From: Phoronis australis
Lineage: Eukaryota > Phoronida > Phoronidae
DNA length: 64,000 nt
Assembly (NCBI GenBank): GCA_002633005.1
Contig: NMRA01000016.1
Span: 863,874-927,873, forward strand
Direction: 5' to 3'
The position numbers and the translations under genes are program-made. Below the pieces are notes generated by a model, which saw only the letters and a list, made by a program, of their open reading frames with translations, was not told the origin of the DNA and ran no database searches. How positions within the stretch are numbered: the first letter of the stretch is position 1; each line of letters starts with the position of its first letter. This document shows, in pieces, positions 25,401 to 34,244 of this stretch.

Positions 25401-28400
25401 AAGTACATGAACACCTTTACTGGTTTGTTTTCAGTCGCCAAACGCTCTGACGATTGTCAAGAAGTACTGTAGAGAGCAAAGCGAATGCTCAATACCAAAT
25501 GGCGTGAGTGTGTTCGGAAGACCATGTTACCGAGGAAACCACAGCCTAGACGTATGGTTCAAATGCACAGGTACGAAATCAGACGAACTGGTGCATGATC
25601 TCCGGTAACCAATGCAATCATTTTAACAACGTTTTGTTTCTATTAAATGTATTCAAGAACTTCAAAGACAAATATTCAGGATACCTTGCAAAAGGTAGTC
25701 TAGCTTCTTAAGGGCTGATGTAAATCTAAAACGGTGGTCCCCACTTGATTTGAAAACGCAACCCTACTTGCCACCTCTCTTGGAAACCTGCACCTTTAAG
25801 TAGTCGTGAAAAAGATTCTCAGAAATCGTAATTTGATTTCACGTGATTTGATTTAGTGCTGAAGCGGTCTAGATCATAATCTCTTGCGGTCCTTACCGAC
25901 AAAACTAGATATTACGTTAACTGTGTGACACCCCCAGTGCATCTGTATGATCAATCTCTATGATAACAAGTAACAGTAAATGTTGATAAAACAATGGATT
26001 TAAATCGGCTTTACAGTACATGTCTAGCCAATTTAAGTCCATTGTTGTAATCTTTCTAATTTAATATACTGAAACTCGTATGATCCTGCACAACTTACAA
26101 ACATCAATGGCGTTCTTTGGAAATTAAACAGCACAGTGACAACATATCAAGCTTGATCATGGGCGGCACAGCAATGAAAAAAGTGGGGCCATAGCCCCCC
26201 AGCCCCCTATGGTGCGCCGCCAATGATTGATGCTTATTAAAATTCATCATGTCAAAAAGAAACCTACAGTATGGATCTTAAAAAGATACTGGTCCATGTA
26301 CATGTACCTTGGTGATTTCACATAAACTTCGTTCTGCCGTCTGGTAATATACTTTGGGTGTCTCATTTGAACGATGAAACCGTCATCAAACTGTAACCAC
26401 TCACTCTCCGTGTCACAAGATGGGTCCTGTGGTTTTTGTTTGTGGTCTTTCCCCCACAGGTATCGTGCACCCCGCCTGAAGTGTTAGACGGCCACACTAC
26501 AATTAGGCAACAGATCACTACTCCGAAGGCACACTACTCCGAAACATCCACAACTTTGAAAGCTTACTACTCCGAAAGAAGACCAGTGATCCGATTTTTT
26601 TTTAATTTGTTTCCACGAAAACTATTAAACCCATTTCAAATTGCTAATGAAACATTTTTGTTTGAGTGAACTTCTTGGCATTCGATTAGCATACGTAAAA
26701 CAGCGAACCCATCAAGGCCCACTAAGTTCATTTTGGTAACCATGCTTCGCGCAAGTGTGTATACGTGTTTTGCGAAAATGATCTTTATGTCGTCTACAAA
26801 AATGACTCAAAAAAATAACAGATGAGTCAAGCATCAACATCGTTTAGAAATTTTGAAAATCAATTTAGTGAAAGTCGAGTAAAGAAAATCAAAGCATTTT
26901 TTTACGGAGTTAGTGTTTTTCTTTCGGAGTTCTGGATCATCGGAGTAGTGGGTTGTAAGCGGATTGTAAGGTGTTTCATATATGCTCTAAACTTTTGAGA
27001 GCTGACGAGAGTTTTAAAGAATATCGTATACATGGTGTATACCAGACAGGTTAATATAGAAGTCGTTGGTAATATCTGCTAATAGGTAAGAGACCGGTTC
27101 AATATCTTTCTTTTCAAAAATGTGTCCATGTCGTTCTGGAATAACGTGTTTTAGAAAATACAAATTTTGCTCGTCATATCTAACCACCGTCACTTATCTC
27201 TCACTTAGGGTGCGGTTTTCCGATGCTACCTGACCACTGCGATGTGGAGTGGACGGGTTTACATCATGGTGACGTATCGTCATACACTTGTCTGCCTGGA
27301 TACAACAGAACAGATGGAGATGATGCTTTGCGATGTACTGAATCTGGCCACTGGAGTGGCACTTTACCTACGTGCACACGTAAGTCATGGTTTCAGTGGC
27401 ATTGGTTTGGACTCTCTTGTGCGTCATCTGCTACGTCGAAGCATCCCTCTACCTTAAAGGGAAATACTGTAAACATACACCTCGTTTCTGACAAAGAATT
27501 AAAAGGATACCAAACCCGGTTTTGGCCTGTTAAAAAAATGTAAAACGGCTTTCCCATCCAATGGCCCTGAAACAACACAATGCTCTATAAGCCTCTCCAA
27601 CTCTCAAAAGCCTGGAGGAAAATTTGAAAATTCCTTTCGAAGTCTGCTTCACGGTCAAGCGTGACTACATACACATGTACATTTTGTACGCTTTCAGTGA
27701 ATTACAAGGCAACTGTGGGCGAAATGCCACAGATCACCAAGAACTATAATATTCAACCTGTGAAACAGGTAGTGTACGTGTCTAGTCAATCCATGCTTTT
27801 ATATTTCAAGCTTGATGCCATTGATTGGCTGAAATCGTCGAAATAGGGTTTAGTACCCTTTTAATTTAAGCCTCGGGCTTTTATTAAGTCGGTCTCATCT
27901 TGTTCTGTATTCCGATGAGAAATCATTTTTGGGCTTAGAAATGCATGTACTGCAAAACCATTATTTCTCGATACCAGGTCTATTAACTTGCTTACCACGA
28001 TAGGTTACTTCCAGTCGCTAAGTAAGGGCTGGCGTCAGGGGATTCCCAGGCTATTTGTTGTAACCAATTTCAATCCGAGCAAGACGCATAAAAACGTGAA
28101 GATGTTGCTTTAGAATGGCAAACGCCTGTGTAGGAAGTTGCTTGTATGTCAGCAACAAATCAGATGCTTTGATTCGTTTCAGGAGTAATTTGTGATGATG
28201 TCAGCGTTGCGGAAGGCGCGTCAATTGTAAACATCACAGGCAGAAGATATACTGATGTCATTGTCTATACTTGTGAGAGTGGATTCTATCACGCAAGTGG
28301 TGACATCTACAGGGAATGTCTTGCAAATGGCACATGGAGCGGAGTACCTTTTGTTTGTCAACGTAAGTTGACATTTACATTGAAAATCCAACCAAATATT

Positions 28401-29237
28401 TTTAGCTAAAAGCGATTGGAAGTTAATGTGTTATGTGGAGGTGTATGAGTGAAAGAAAAATTATTAGAATATCCTCGATTTTGAAACCAGAATTTAGAAG
28501 AGTTTTATTTCCAGATAGAATCGTTTGTCGGACGCCTGTAGAAAAGTCCAGCTTTACAAGTGAATTAATGTTTGATAAAAACCTATGAGACACACAATAT
28601 CAATACAATTGAAATATAAGATCGCGCACAGCAATGATAGGGGTGGTAGAACCAAAAACAAAAAAAAACTCGAACAAGGGACGGAATCACGTTCTTGATA
28701 CAACAGATAAAAAACGAGGTACACATTCCCATGCTAGCTTTGAGAGCAAGTCGAATTCTCAATATTATTAAAAATAAACAGGAAACTGTTCATGCAACGC
28801 CCCTAACGTAAAGCCCCGTTTATATGCAGCACTTTTACACATGTAAATATACACCATATGCAAACCTATACCTGGGTGTAAATGTAAATTTACATCGCGC
28901 TTGTATGAGAGAAATAAAAGCAATATTTACCCTCAAAACTTTAAAACATTTCTCAGCGAAGTTGACACGAGCAACGTTTGCAAATAAAGAGATGATTATT
29001 GAAGAACATATGGTTTGAATATGGGTAGTTCTGAGGTTCGGGTATCAATCCCCACACAGTTGCTTTTGGAGCTATCTCGCAAACGGCAGTTGATGTTGTA
29101 GACTGGGGGAAATCATTTGATAATAAAATTTCAAACACGAAGAGTGGTTTGGAAATTGTCAAATGGCAGATGCCCTTCAAGAGATCCATGGGCTTACTCA
29201 TTTTGCCAGCAGCAGCAGCAGCAGGAGCAGCAGCAGG

Positions 29238-29268
<31 letters not shown>

Positions 29269-31148
29269 CATCCGCTGCCACCACCACCATTTCAATAAAA
29301 GACCATACCAAGCCACACAGGAAAACAGAGGACGTTTTAAGGAAGTGGTGTTGCTTTAAGTAGAGATGGGGTCACAGAAATAAAACTTTGTAACGGCACT
29401 TTTGGCGAGGTGATCTTGCTTTTACACCCGGATGTAAATTTAAATCGCGTGCACCCGATCCAGGTGTACTTGCACATGTGTAAATTCACCTTGACATGAC
29501 CTTTAGAGGTGGTGTAATTATACACCCGAGTGTAGTTTTACATCCGGATGTGTTTTCGTTTATATGGCAAAATACACACCGTAGTATACACTCGGGTGTT
29601 CATTGTATAAATGTATTCTGGGGCTTAAACGCCATCATGTACACGGGGGATTTGCTTTCGTTGAAAAAAGGACTCAGTTTTCAGATATACGCATATACCT
29701 AGAAAACGTTATAAATAAAGTGGAGCCTCAACCCAAGATTATATAGTAGAACAACGTGCCATTTTGGAGTAAACGCAGACACAAATATACAGGCAAAAAA
29801 TTTAAAGAACCTAGCTGAGTTCCTGTTTACGTCAACTTTATGCAACCGGCCACAGATTCCTTAGATGGCGGGTGAAGACTACTCGTGAGCGATTCAAGCC
29901 TTATAATTTGCTACTTAACAACTATCGTAAATCTTGTTTCCAGGAATAAGTTGTGGTAAACCGCCAAAGGGTATTAATACCAGAGTCGCTGGTACATCTT
30001 ATCTCTTTGGGGACATCGTTCGTTTCCAGTGCTTCTTTGGATACGACTACGTCAACGGAAGCTTGTCGAGACAGTGTCTGCAGAATGGCACGTGGTCGGG
30101 AGAAACGCAGATTTGTGAAGGTGAGTGGTCTCGCTGGTTCCCTGCGTGCTTAGCCCAGGTATGAGGCAAATATCAAAAGGAGGATATCAATAGGCCTAAG
30201 TGAACGCCATTGAGATCCAAATCTACGTACGTTACCGCGCCGATGATAGACATTCATACTTAGATAATGTCAAGACCAAAATACTGTGCTTCGTTTTTAT
30301 TCCCCATCCCAGAGCACTCTATCGTACGGAGTCTTCTTGGTAAGGTGGCTTCTGCTTTTTGGTAAATACCACCTGTTTACTGTTTACCAGCACCAATATT
30401 AAGCTGAACGTCTCGATGGTTTTACCACTAAACTGAAATGGTGACGGTGCCGGCTGACTCCTGTCCCACAATTCTTTGAGTGCACGACGTCTTTTACAAT
30501 GCGTAAAAAGATCAATGGCAGTCTGATATGCGAAAGCACTCCAAAACATTGCTAAGAAAAAATGAAGTTATTGCCGGTAATTGCAATCCCTGAGCTTGCT
30601 GGCATTAATTGTTCCATCTGTTTGCTACATGTAATATATACATACTTCACAGCGAAGTCTTCAGAGCACGTGCACGATTATCATCTATTTCTTTGGCGAA
30701 AAGTAACTTGGCTAAGAGGCAGACAGCGAGGAGAAAGATCACGATATTTTCATCCTAAATGCATAGTGGAAACTGCTTATTTTGCATTTCAGAAAAGCCC
30801 GGCCCGCCAGCTAACGAAATCAAGGCTACGTGGAAACTCGTGAAGGAAGAAGCACCCGGTTCACCGTTCATCGGGGGAGCCGCTATCATATTCTTAGTGG
30901 GAGCCATTACCTTTATCGTCATTCTAGACTTAGCAACTTGTGGTCCCCACTACGCAGTAATACGACGGAACATTTCAGACTTTCGGAATTTCGTCATTGA
31001 AAAATGGCAGCTGTGCCGAAATACCGTCGACAGTGATTCAAAAGATTCATGTGAAGATAGAGGCAAACATGCAAAAGACTTAGTTGTGTTGGAAAGTGGA
31101 CGAACTGTTTCGAGTGACGTAGTAACAAATGGAGGTGTAAATGTGTGA
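13316..31148 (+). CDS. Gene A: membrane protein with CCP, C-type lectin and SUEL lectin domains (13 exons)
   Basis: Exons: 13316-13481, 16968-17060, 17940-18105, 18369-18503, 18849-18961, 23061-23231, 23641-23823, 24285-24445, 25435-25570, 27209-27379, 28183-28362, 29944-30120, 30793-31148. They sum to 2208 bases, and the frame stays open to a TGA at 31146-31148 (about 735 residues). Domain order is CCP, C-type lectin, CCP, CCP, SUEL lectin, CCP, CCP, CCP, transmembrane helix, cytoplasmic tail. All domain-to-domain junctions are phase 1, so modules can be shuffled or skipped without a frameshift. The protein is probably a type I surface receptor binding sugars or microbial surfaces; that is inference from domains. 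The first exon boundary and signal peptide are unresolved. A dead CCP exon sits at 26,460. Confidence 0.85.
13489..13885. mobile_element. Inverted-repeat element next to the exon 1 splice donor
   Basis: The left end, around ttgtactcgaagtcgaactt (13512-13531), is mirrored by gagttccatttcgagtacaaa (13847-13867). The interior carries the actcgagatttcgag palindromes shared with 33,773-34,187. It is about 0.4 kb without coding capacity, so a MITE-like element. It starts within ten bases of the gene A donor at 13482. Confidence 0.6.
13918..14416 (-). pseudogene. Unrecognised coding-like stretch, minus strand, within gene A intron 1
   Basis: Two overlapping minus-strand frames (91 codons from 14416, 133 codons from 14319) cover this stretch, which is less AT-rich than its surroundings. 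The 91-codon frame has ordinary protein composition, for example EFKINDDQGSEMLRTMVRG. A further open piece at about 14,550-14,690 minus (LLFDATSAGHLHLQGKACVRG) ends in a stop. I do not recognise the protein. It may be a decayed retrocopy or gene fragment on the antisense strand of the intron. Confidence 0.25.
15621..15705. repeat. Two-copy 43-bp direct tandem repeat
   Basis: The phrase aaaaactatcgacaatttat followed by cgttac and ccatcgagaat occurs twice in a row with a 43-base offset and a few substitutions. Confidence 0.8.
16291..16590. repeat. Minisatellite, about six 49-51-bp units
   Basis: Each unit begins near tccattgtacctcgccag, runs through gagggtgcccatgaaaagta and ends cagtttgtag. 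Unit starts are at 16291, 16340, 16389, 16440, 16489 and 16540. Because 49 is not a multiple of three, all three minus frames read similar repetitive peptides. I take it as a minisatellite in gene A intron 1, not coding sequence. Confidence 0.85.
16968..17060 (+). CDS. Gene A exon: second half of CCP domain 1
   Basis: The acceptor is attgtag at 16967 and the donor gtaggt at 17061; both boundaries are phase 1. It encodes YQPVAGDKLRTCTDLTGVDG followed by EWSGQPLSCKG. This supplies the third and fourth sushi cysteines and the invariant tryptophan. With 13316-13481 it makes a complete sushi domain split by an intron, unlike the later CCP domains of this gene, which are single exons. Confidence 0.9.
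17940..18105 (+). CDS. Gene A exon: C-type lectin domain, part 1
   Basis: The acceptor tctttcag at 17939 opens in phase 1; the donor gtgtgc at 18106 leaves phase 2. The exon encodes the N-terminal half of a long-form C-type lectin domain. It has an initial CPSDWFQY, a second cysteine in PFC, then W-DSA-NYC and GGSLATV. These are the usual WxxAxxxC and G-L hallmarks of helix 1 and the following strand. Confidence 0.92.
18369..18503 (+). CDS. Gene A exon: C-type lectin domain, part 2
   Basis: The acceptor catcttcag ends at 18368; the donor gtacgt at 18504 leaves phase 2. The exon encodes WFWIGVNDDD (the WIG core motif), then GIWRTPSGK, then WQDGQPNEHT. QPN (18487-18495) occupies the position where EPN or QPD sets mannose- or galactose-type binding in calcium-dependent family members. 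A second possible donor at 18508 would break the frame with the next exon. Confidence 0.92.
18849..18961 (+). CDS. Gene A exon: C-type lectin domain, part 3
   Basis: The acceptor ccttcag is at 18848 and the donor gtcagt at 18962. The exon encodes SANCVGV, then WYDRQCGEWWNFLCEV, giving the last three cysteines and the aromatic core of the fold. The usual WND calcium-site triplet reads WYD here, so one side-chain ligand appears changed. Calcium and sugar binding are therefore uncertain. Confidence 0.92.
20996..21060 (+). pseudogene. Weak CCP-like remnant in gene A intron
   Basis: One frame reads DRDAVACDLTGVNG and then NVCW. This resembles the second half of CCP domain 1 (DKLRTCTDLTGVDG) but lacks the tryptophan and has no usable splice sites. 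It could be a decayed duplicate of the 16,968 exon or a chance match. Confidence 0.2.
22898..23056. repeat. Imperfect ATT/GTT microsatellite before exon 6
   Basis: The stretch is a run of trinucleotides of T, A and G, mostly att, gtt and atc, ending directly at the acceptor ttacttaacag of the next exon. One frame reads as poly-leucine, which is a by-product of the repeat and not a membrane segment. Confidence 0.85.
23061..23231 (+). CDS. Gene A exon: CCP domain 2
   Basis: The acceptor is cttaacag at 23060 and the donor gtacgt at 23232; both boundaries are phase 1. It is a complete sushi domain in one exon, GCPDISR, VTYSCDVGY, LQRQCLE, WSESPPVCE, with four cysteines and the tryptophan before the last. 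The N-terminal half has a sequon (NGS). Confidence 0.93.
23641..23823 (+). CDS. Gene A exon: CCP domain 3
   Basis: The acceptor is cttttcag at 23640 and the donor gtaaga at 23824; both boundaries are phase 1. It is a complete sushi domain: ITCGDPG, ATYTCNHNWT, TRHCVEDGHWTG, KPHCIPSG. It holds possible N-glycosylation sequons (NDS, NWT). Confidence 0.93.
24285..24445 (+). CDS. Gene A exon: SUEL-type lectin domain, first half
   Basis: The acceptor cttcctag is at 24284 (phase 1); the donor gttaga at 24446 leaves phase 0. The exon encodes SACEGEVGRMICKPG, then LYATYGQIIGSNTFCG and NHCQ. This is the first half of the SUEL (galactose/rhamnose-binding lectin) family fold: the ACEG start, the Cys-x-Pro-Gly strand and the YG motif. 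The family's usual YGR reads YGQ here. Confidence 0.92.
24484..24954 (+). other. Long open frame inside the SUEL intron, unrecognised
   Basis: A 156-codon frame from ATG to TAG lies between the two SUEL exons. It is the longest frame in the window outside transposons and the N gap. Composition is ordinary and shows no domain or signal peptide that I recognise. It does not read through from the flanking exons in phase. It is either chance or an old insertion. Confidence 0.2.
25084..25148 (+). repeat. Dispersed repeat, copy 3 of 3
   Basis: It shares a core with 9494-9556 and, reversed, with 4843-4918, including gagacagctat and gaactctacccagg. Similarity to the first copy extends leftward to about 25,030. 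Confidence 0.55.
25435..25570 (+). CDS. Gene A exon: SUEL-type lectin domain, second half
   Basis: The acceptor is gttttcag at 25434 and the donor gtacga at 25571; it starts phase 0 and ends phase 1. The exon encodes SPNALTIVKKYCREQSEC, then FGRPCYRG, SLDVWFKC. This supplies the last four of eight cysteines. The family motif DPC reads RPC here. Together with YGQ in the first half, two residues that usually contact sugar are altered, so ligand preference may differ from typical rhamnose-binding lectins. Confidence 0.92.
26160..26225. repeat. Short 'ggggc-tatagcccc' palindromic element
   Basis: The stretch carries gtggggccatagcccccc and ends gtgcgccgcc, with an opposite-strand match gggcggcac at its start. 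Related sequences occur at 36,829-36,990 and 45,095-45,232. They look like a small non-autonomous inverted-repeat family. Confidence 0.5.
26460..26514 (+). pseudogene. Dead CCP exon of gene A, interrupted by an insertion
   Basis: After a good acceptor (tttcccccacag) the sequence reads as a sushi start, SCTPPEVLDGHTT. The phase is wrong: coming from the SUEL exon in phase 1, the frame hits a stop within seven codons. The domain also lacks its other three cysteines because an inverted-repeat element begins at 26,516. The SUEL exon joins the next CCP exon (27,209) in frame without it, so the transcript can skip it. Confidence 0.7.
26516..26951. mobile_element. 436-bp element with CACTACTCCGA terminal inverted repeats
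   Basis: The left end reads CACTACTCCGA, six other bases, then ACTACTCCGAA. The right end, reversed, reads CACTACTCCGA, six bases, then AGAACTCCGAA, the same motif with the same spacing. A third ACTACTCCGAA lies 31 bases in. There is no coding capacity. The ends start with CACTA, but I see no matching 3-bp target duplication, so I do not assign a superfamily. It lies inside the dead CCP exon. Confidence 0.7.
27209..27379 (+). CDS. Gene A exon: CCP domain 4
   Basis: The acceptor is tcacttag at 27208 and the donor gtaagt at 27380; both boundaries are phase 1. It is a complete sushi domain: GCGFPMLPDHC, SSYTCLPGYN, ALRCTESGHWSG, LPTCT. One cysteine more than usual (DHC) lies near the start and may be unpaired or form an extra bond. 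Confidence 0.93.
28183..28362 (+). CDS. Gene A exon: CCP domain 5
   Basis: The acceptor is cgtttcag at 28182 and the donor gtaagt at 28363; both boundaries are phase 1. It is a complete sushi domain: VICDDVS, VIVYTCESGFY, YRECLANGTWSG, PFVCQ. It has possible sequons NIT and NGT. Confidence 0.93.
28812..29600. repeat. Composite repeat block with 'acacccgggtgta' motifs and a CAG run
   Basis: The phrase gtttatatg occurs near both ends. Between them are several variants of acacccggatgtaaatttaaatcgcg in both orientations (28,873; 29,418; 29,514; 29,589). At 29,207-29,270 there is an interrupted (CAG)n tract, which gives a poly-Gln frame on the plus strand. I read it as inverted-repeat elements with an internal trinucleotide repeat in a gene A intron, not as coding sequence. 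Confidence 0.5.
29944..30120 (+). CDS. Gene A exon: CCP domain 6
   Basis: The acceptor is gtttccag at 29943 and the donor gtgagt at 30121; both boundaries are phase 1. It is a complete sushi domain: ISCGKPPKG, VRFQCFFGYD, SRQCLQNGTWSG, TQICEG. It is the last extracellular domain before the membrane exon and the best match to the sushi consensus in this gene. Confidence 0.94.
30793..31148 (+). CDS. Gene A last coding exon: stalk, transmembrane helix, cytoplasmic tail
   Basis: The acceptor gcatttcag at 30792 opens in phase 1. The exon encodes a Pro-rich stalk (KPGPPANEIK), a roughly 23-residue hydrophobic helix (FIGGAAIIFLVG then AITFIVILDL), and about 70 residues ending at TGA 31146-31148. 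Just inside the membrane the tail has PHYAVIRR. YAVI fits the tyrosine-based YxxPhi sorting pattern; the minus-2 residue is Pro, so it is not an ITIM. The remainder is Ser/Asp/Lys-rich. Confidence 0.9.
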
Positions 31149-31168
31149 CAAATTGCAAGGTTGGACTG

Positions 31169-31225
31169 TGCGTGTGCGTGTGCGTGTACGTGCGTGCCTG
31201 TGTAAATGCGTGTGTGTATTTGTTA
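31169..31225. repeat. TG/CG-rich simple repeat in the gene A 3' region
   Basis: A run of tgtgcgtg and tgtacgtg units begins about 20 bases after the gene A stop codon. Confidence 0.8.
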
Positions 31226-31581
31226 AAGGCTACCGGCTGACAGAATTTCATTATCAACAAACAATTCAACACCAGTCACATGGCTTTAGCATCTTTTTCT
31301 CAGCATTTAGTGATAAGAAATGAACAAACATGGTGTCTCAAAATTGTACAAAGAAATATGAGTGGATGGAAATGGTTGGCTTGGTGATATTTTCCCTATT
31401 TCAAGAATTCCAAGGTTCGTTTTGGGAAGTTTAAAAATGAGAATATTGTCGCAATTAATTCTCGTTCGGACAACAAAAACCAACCTTTGCACCACCTCAA
31501 CCAGCTTTGCAGCTCCAGCGACGGCATTGAGTAATTTTTCAACACTACTTCTAATTTTTAGCAGAACGACATTAGCTCCCA

Positions 31582-31587
31582 ATTAAA
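31582..31587 (+). other. Possible polyadenylation signal of gene A (ATTAAA)
   Basis: ATTAAA lies 434 bases after the stop and is followed within 30 bases by a T/G-rich stretch. No AATAAA occurs in the first 600 bases after the stop. Weak on its own. Confidence 0.25.
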
Positions 31588-33772
31588 CCATTTCCTGTTG
31601 TTCTTTTGTCGAAATGTTGTGTATACATTTTGGGGCACCCTGTATACTGATAAATATACTATATATGTATTTTGATAAAAGGATAAATTTTGTAATCCAA
31701 ACATAAACTGTCAGTATTGAAGTAAAGCTTTTTGAGTTCATTTGGTACGAACAATTACCAATACTTCTGTACAAGGTTGATGACTAAAAACATGTTTATA
31801 AAAACTCTGCCTATAATGAACCTGTTTCTGGACATCGCGTTACATATCAACACTGAAGCATAACTCTTAACCTTCGAAACTATAAACTAATTCTATAGCT
31901 AGCGCGTGGGATATCTGCGTCTTAGAAACAGTAGGCAGAGACGCTCAGGTTATGCAGGACCATAAAAAATTGGCCAAACTTGAAACATCCTATCTCAGAA
32001 GTGTTTTATTGGATTATATGAAGCATTCAGATACTATGCTCTGTGTATTGATCTCCAAAATGTTGTTAGGAATTGTTTGAGTGCTTATTACCTTTGCATG
32101 AAGTGATGCTAAAAATAGGACTTTCGTAATATTCAAATGATCTAAAGATGCATAAAACGAAAACGAACAGTTCATTTACAAAACTATGCCGTTTTTGAGC
32201 TTTCAGTTACAACATTGATGTCACGTGAAGTTTGGTTATGTTATTGATACCGTCGTTTTCCTATCAATGTACCTTTCATAAATACTACAAAGACACATGA
32301 TCACATAACGCGATTCATGTCAGATTACATATAAAATTAAATTCGACAAGCTTTCTATTTACAGAATGTACGTACTTTTACTGAGTTAAAATCTATAGTT
32401 TTCTAGATAATTGGTAAACACGCAGAAGTTTCAATATGTCCCATATTACCTTAAAGTTTAGGACCTACATAGATATAACCGACATCTACGTGTTGGTCGC
32501 TTAACCCACCTGGCGTCGGGTCAACCGTCTACAGTGTACTTTACCTACATGTACATGTACTTGAGCAAGTGGTCCTCACGGGGAGCGGCAGTTATCATCG
32601 GAACCCACTGCAGACAGCGAGTTTAAAGTTTGATCCCGTAGTCAATAAAATTGCGAGACATATTGTGTCTTGCTCTCGGAGATATCTGCACACAACCACA
32701 TGCAGGTAGATTTTCATTGATTCGCTGAAATTTACGACCATCGGAACCCTCCTATCGTTTTTCAAGTGCAATACTGCGTTTTACGCTTCGACTATACTCA
32801 AGGTGACTGATACGTATATCTGCGTACCAGGTAAGAGAATGCAAAACTGTGTCGTAATAAATAGTTAAGCAGCGAAAAAATACAAACACGAAGATTAGGT
32901 GAGTAGAGTGAAATCATGGTTGTATTTATATTTGATGAAAAGCAAATTTTCTTTTACAAAATGTTGTAACGAACGTCAATTTATCAGTTAAATGTGCTAT
33001 TCTTTTATCAGAGTGTCTTTAAAATGACAAAATTCAGACCATGAAAGCGTTTTCCCGTTCAGTACCTTTACTAGACTTAGGGGGTTCTGAGCGTGTGATA
33101 ACATCTAGCTTCTTTGTTAACTGCAAAGCACAGTCTTTTGTCTGTTATGACAACACGCAGGCCAATTATCTACCAGGCTTATTACAGACCACGTGTGAAC
33201 GCAGTCAAACTCAGAGCGAATTCGGAAAGAATAGATTGTCGTAACTTCGGTTGTAGTTGGGCGATTTTGGCGATTCAAAAACTAAACGTGATCTCCATTT
33301 GACAAAGATTTCAGAAATGCTATTGGTTTTTGTTCAAATATGTTATAACTTTTATTTTTAACAGCACGTAAACAGCCCGCTAATGGTATAGATACGATCT
33401 TATAAGAGATTAGTCTACGAGAAATTATCGAAGAAAAGAGAGCTGGCCCTCTAACCATAAATTCCAGAATGGGGTTAGTCAGTGGTGTAAGATATTAACT
33501 ACAGGGCCAAACTTCCCAACTTGTTGTTGGGCTATAGAATCGAACAAATTAGGAGCAACGGGAAAACGCCGTAATGCAGTTAGTAGTAATGGAGACTGTT
33601 CATTTACATGTTGACGTAGGCAGGTGATATCCTGGAAATCTAAAGTATTGATAATGTGTTAATAGACAGCGTGTAGTGCGCATAACTAAAGCCTGAAAAC
33701 AAACGAGATGTAGTAATGATAACATACCTAATGGCGTCGTTATCAATAGTTTAGAAACGGTTACACAATCCT
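31588..33772. other. Intergenic sequence, no gene recognised
   Basis: AT-rich sequence after gene A. I see no exon-like module, tRNA or retroelement signature. The open frames near 33,041-33,302 have no domain or splice support. Confidence 0.45.
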
Positions 33773-34187
33773 GGCCCGAGCCTTAAACTTTGTACTCGAA
33801 ATCGAACTCAAAATTAGTTTCGACACCTTTCTTTTCTGCATTTAATACAAATAGGTTAGCGACTAACATTCTACTTGATCCACTCGTGTTATGCTTCACG
33901 TGGAGAACTTTCTAACGCTAGTTTGCAATTGACGACCCCAGCATCCAAGCTTCGAGTTCGAACTCGAAATTTCGAGATTTTACTCTTAATTTGAAGTTTT
34001 TGTTTAACTCAAATCTAGAGATCATCAAGTGCGATTTTAGGCAATAAAATCATCGACATAAACCAGACTATACAATGTACTTGAGCTTTGTGTAACAGAC
34101 ACTTATCTTGAGTAGGGGTTAAATCTGAGAAAAAACGTCAAACAGAATTTCGAGTTCAATTTCCAGAACAAAGACGAGATACGGGCC
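33773..34187. mobile_element. 415-bp MITE-like element with GGCCCG ends
   Basis: The left end ggcccgagccttaaactttg continues into tactcgaaatcgaactc. The right end, reversed, reads GGCCCGTATCTCGTCTTTG and then gaactcgaaatt. The interior holds ttcgaactcgaaatttcgag palindromes and the catcaagtgc phrase. Related copies are at 13,489-13,885 and 3180-3400. No coding capacity. Confidence 0.65.
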
Positions 34188-34244
34188 CTGAACTTCTGTT
34201 TACTTTTGTAAAGTGATGTCACGTGTTGGAGCAATCTGTTGACT

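Noticed and set aside
26516-26951. Assignment of the element to the CACTA superfamily
   Set aside because: The ends begin with CACTA but no 3-bp target duplication or transposase is visible.
27698-27768. Extra gene A exon after CCP4
   Set aside because: It has an acceptor and donor, but enters in phase 1 and leaves in phase 0, breaking the frame with CCP5, and has no cysteines.
29117-29363. Poly-Gln and poly-Ser frames
   Set aside because: Both are readings of one interrupted CAG tract inside repeat sequence.
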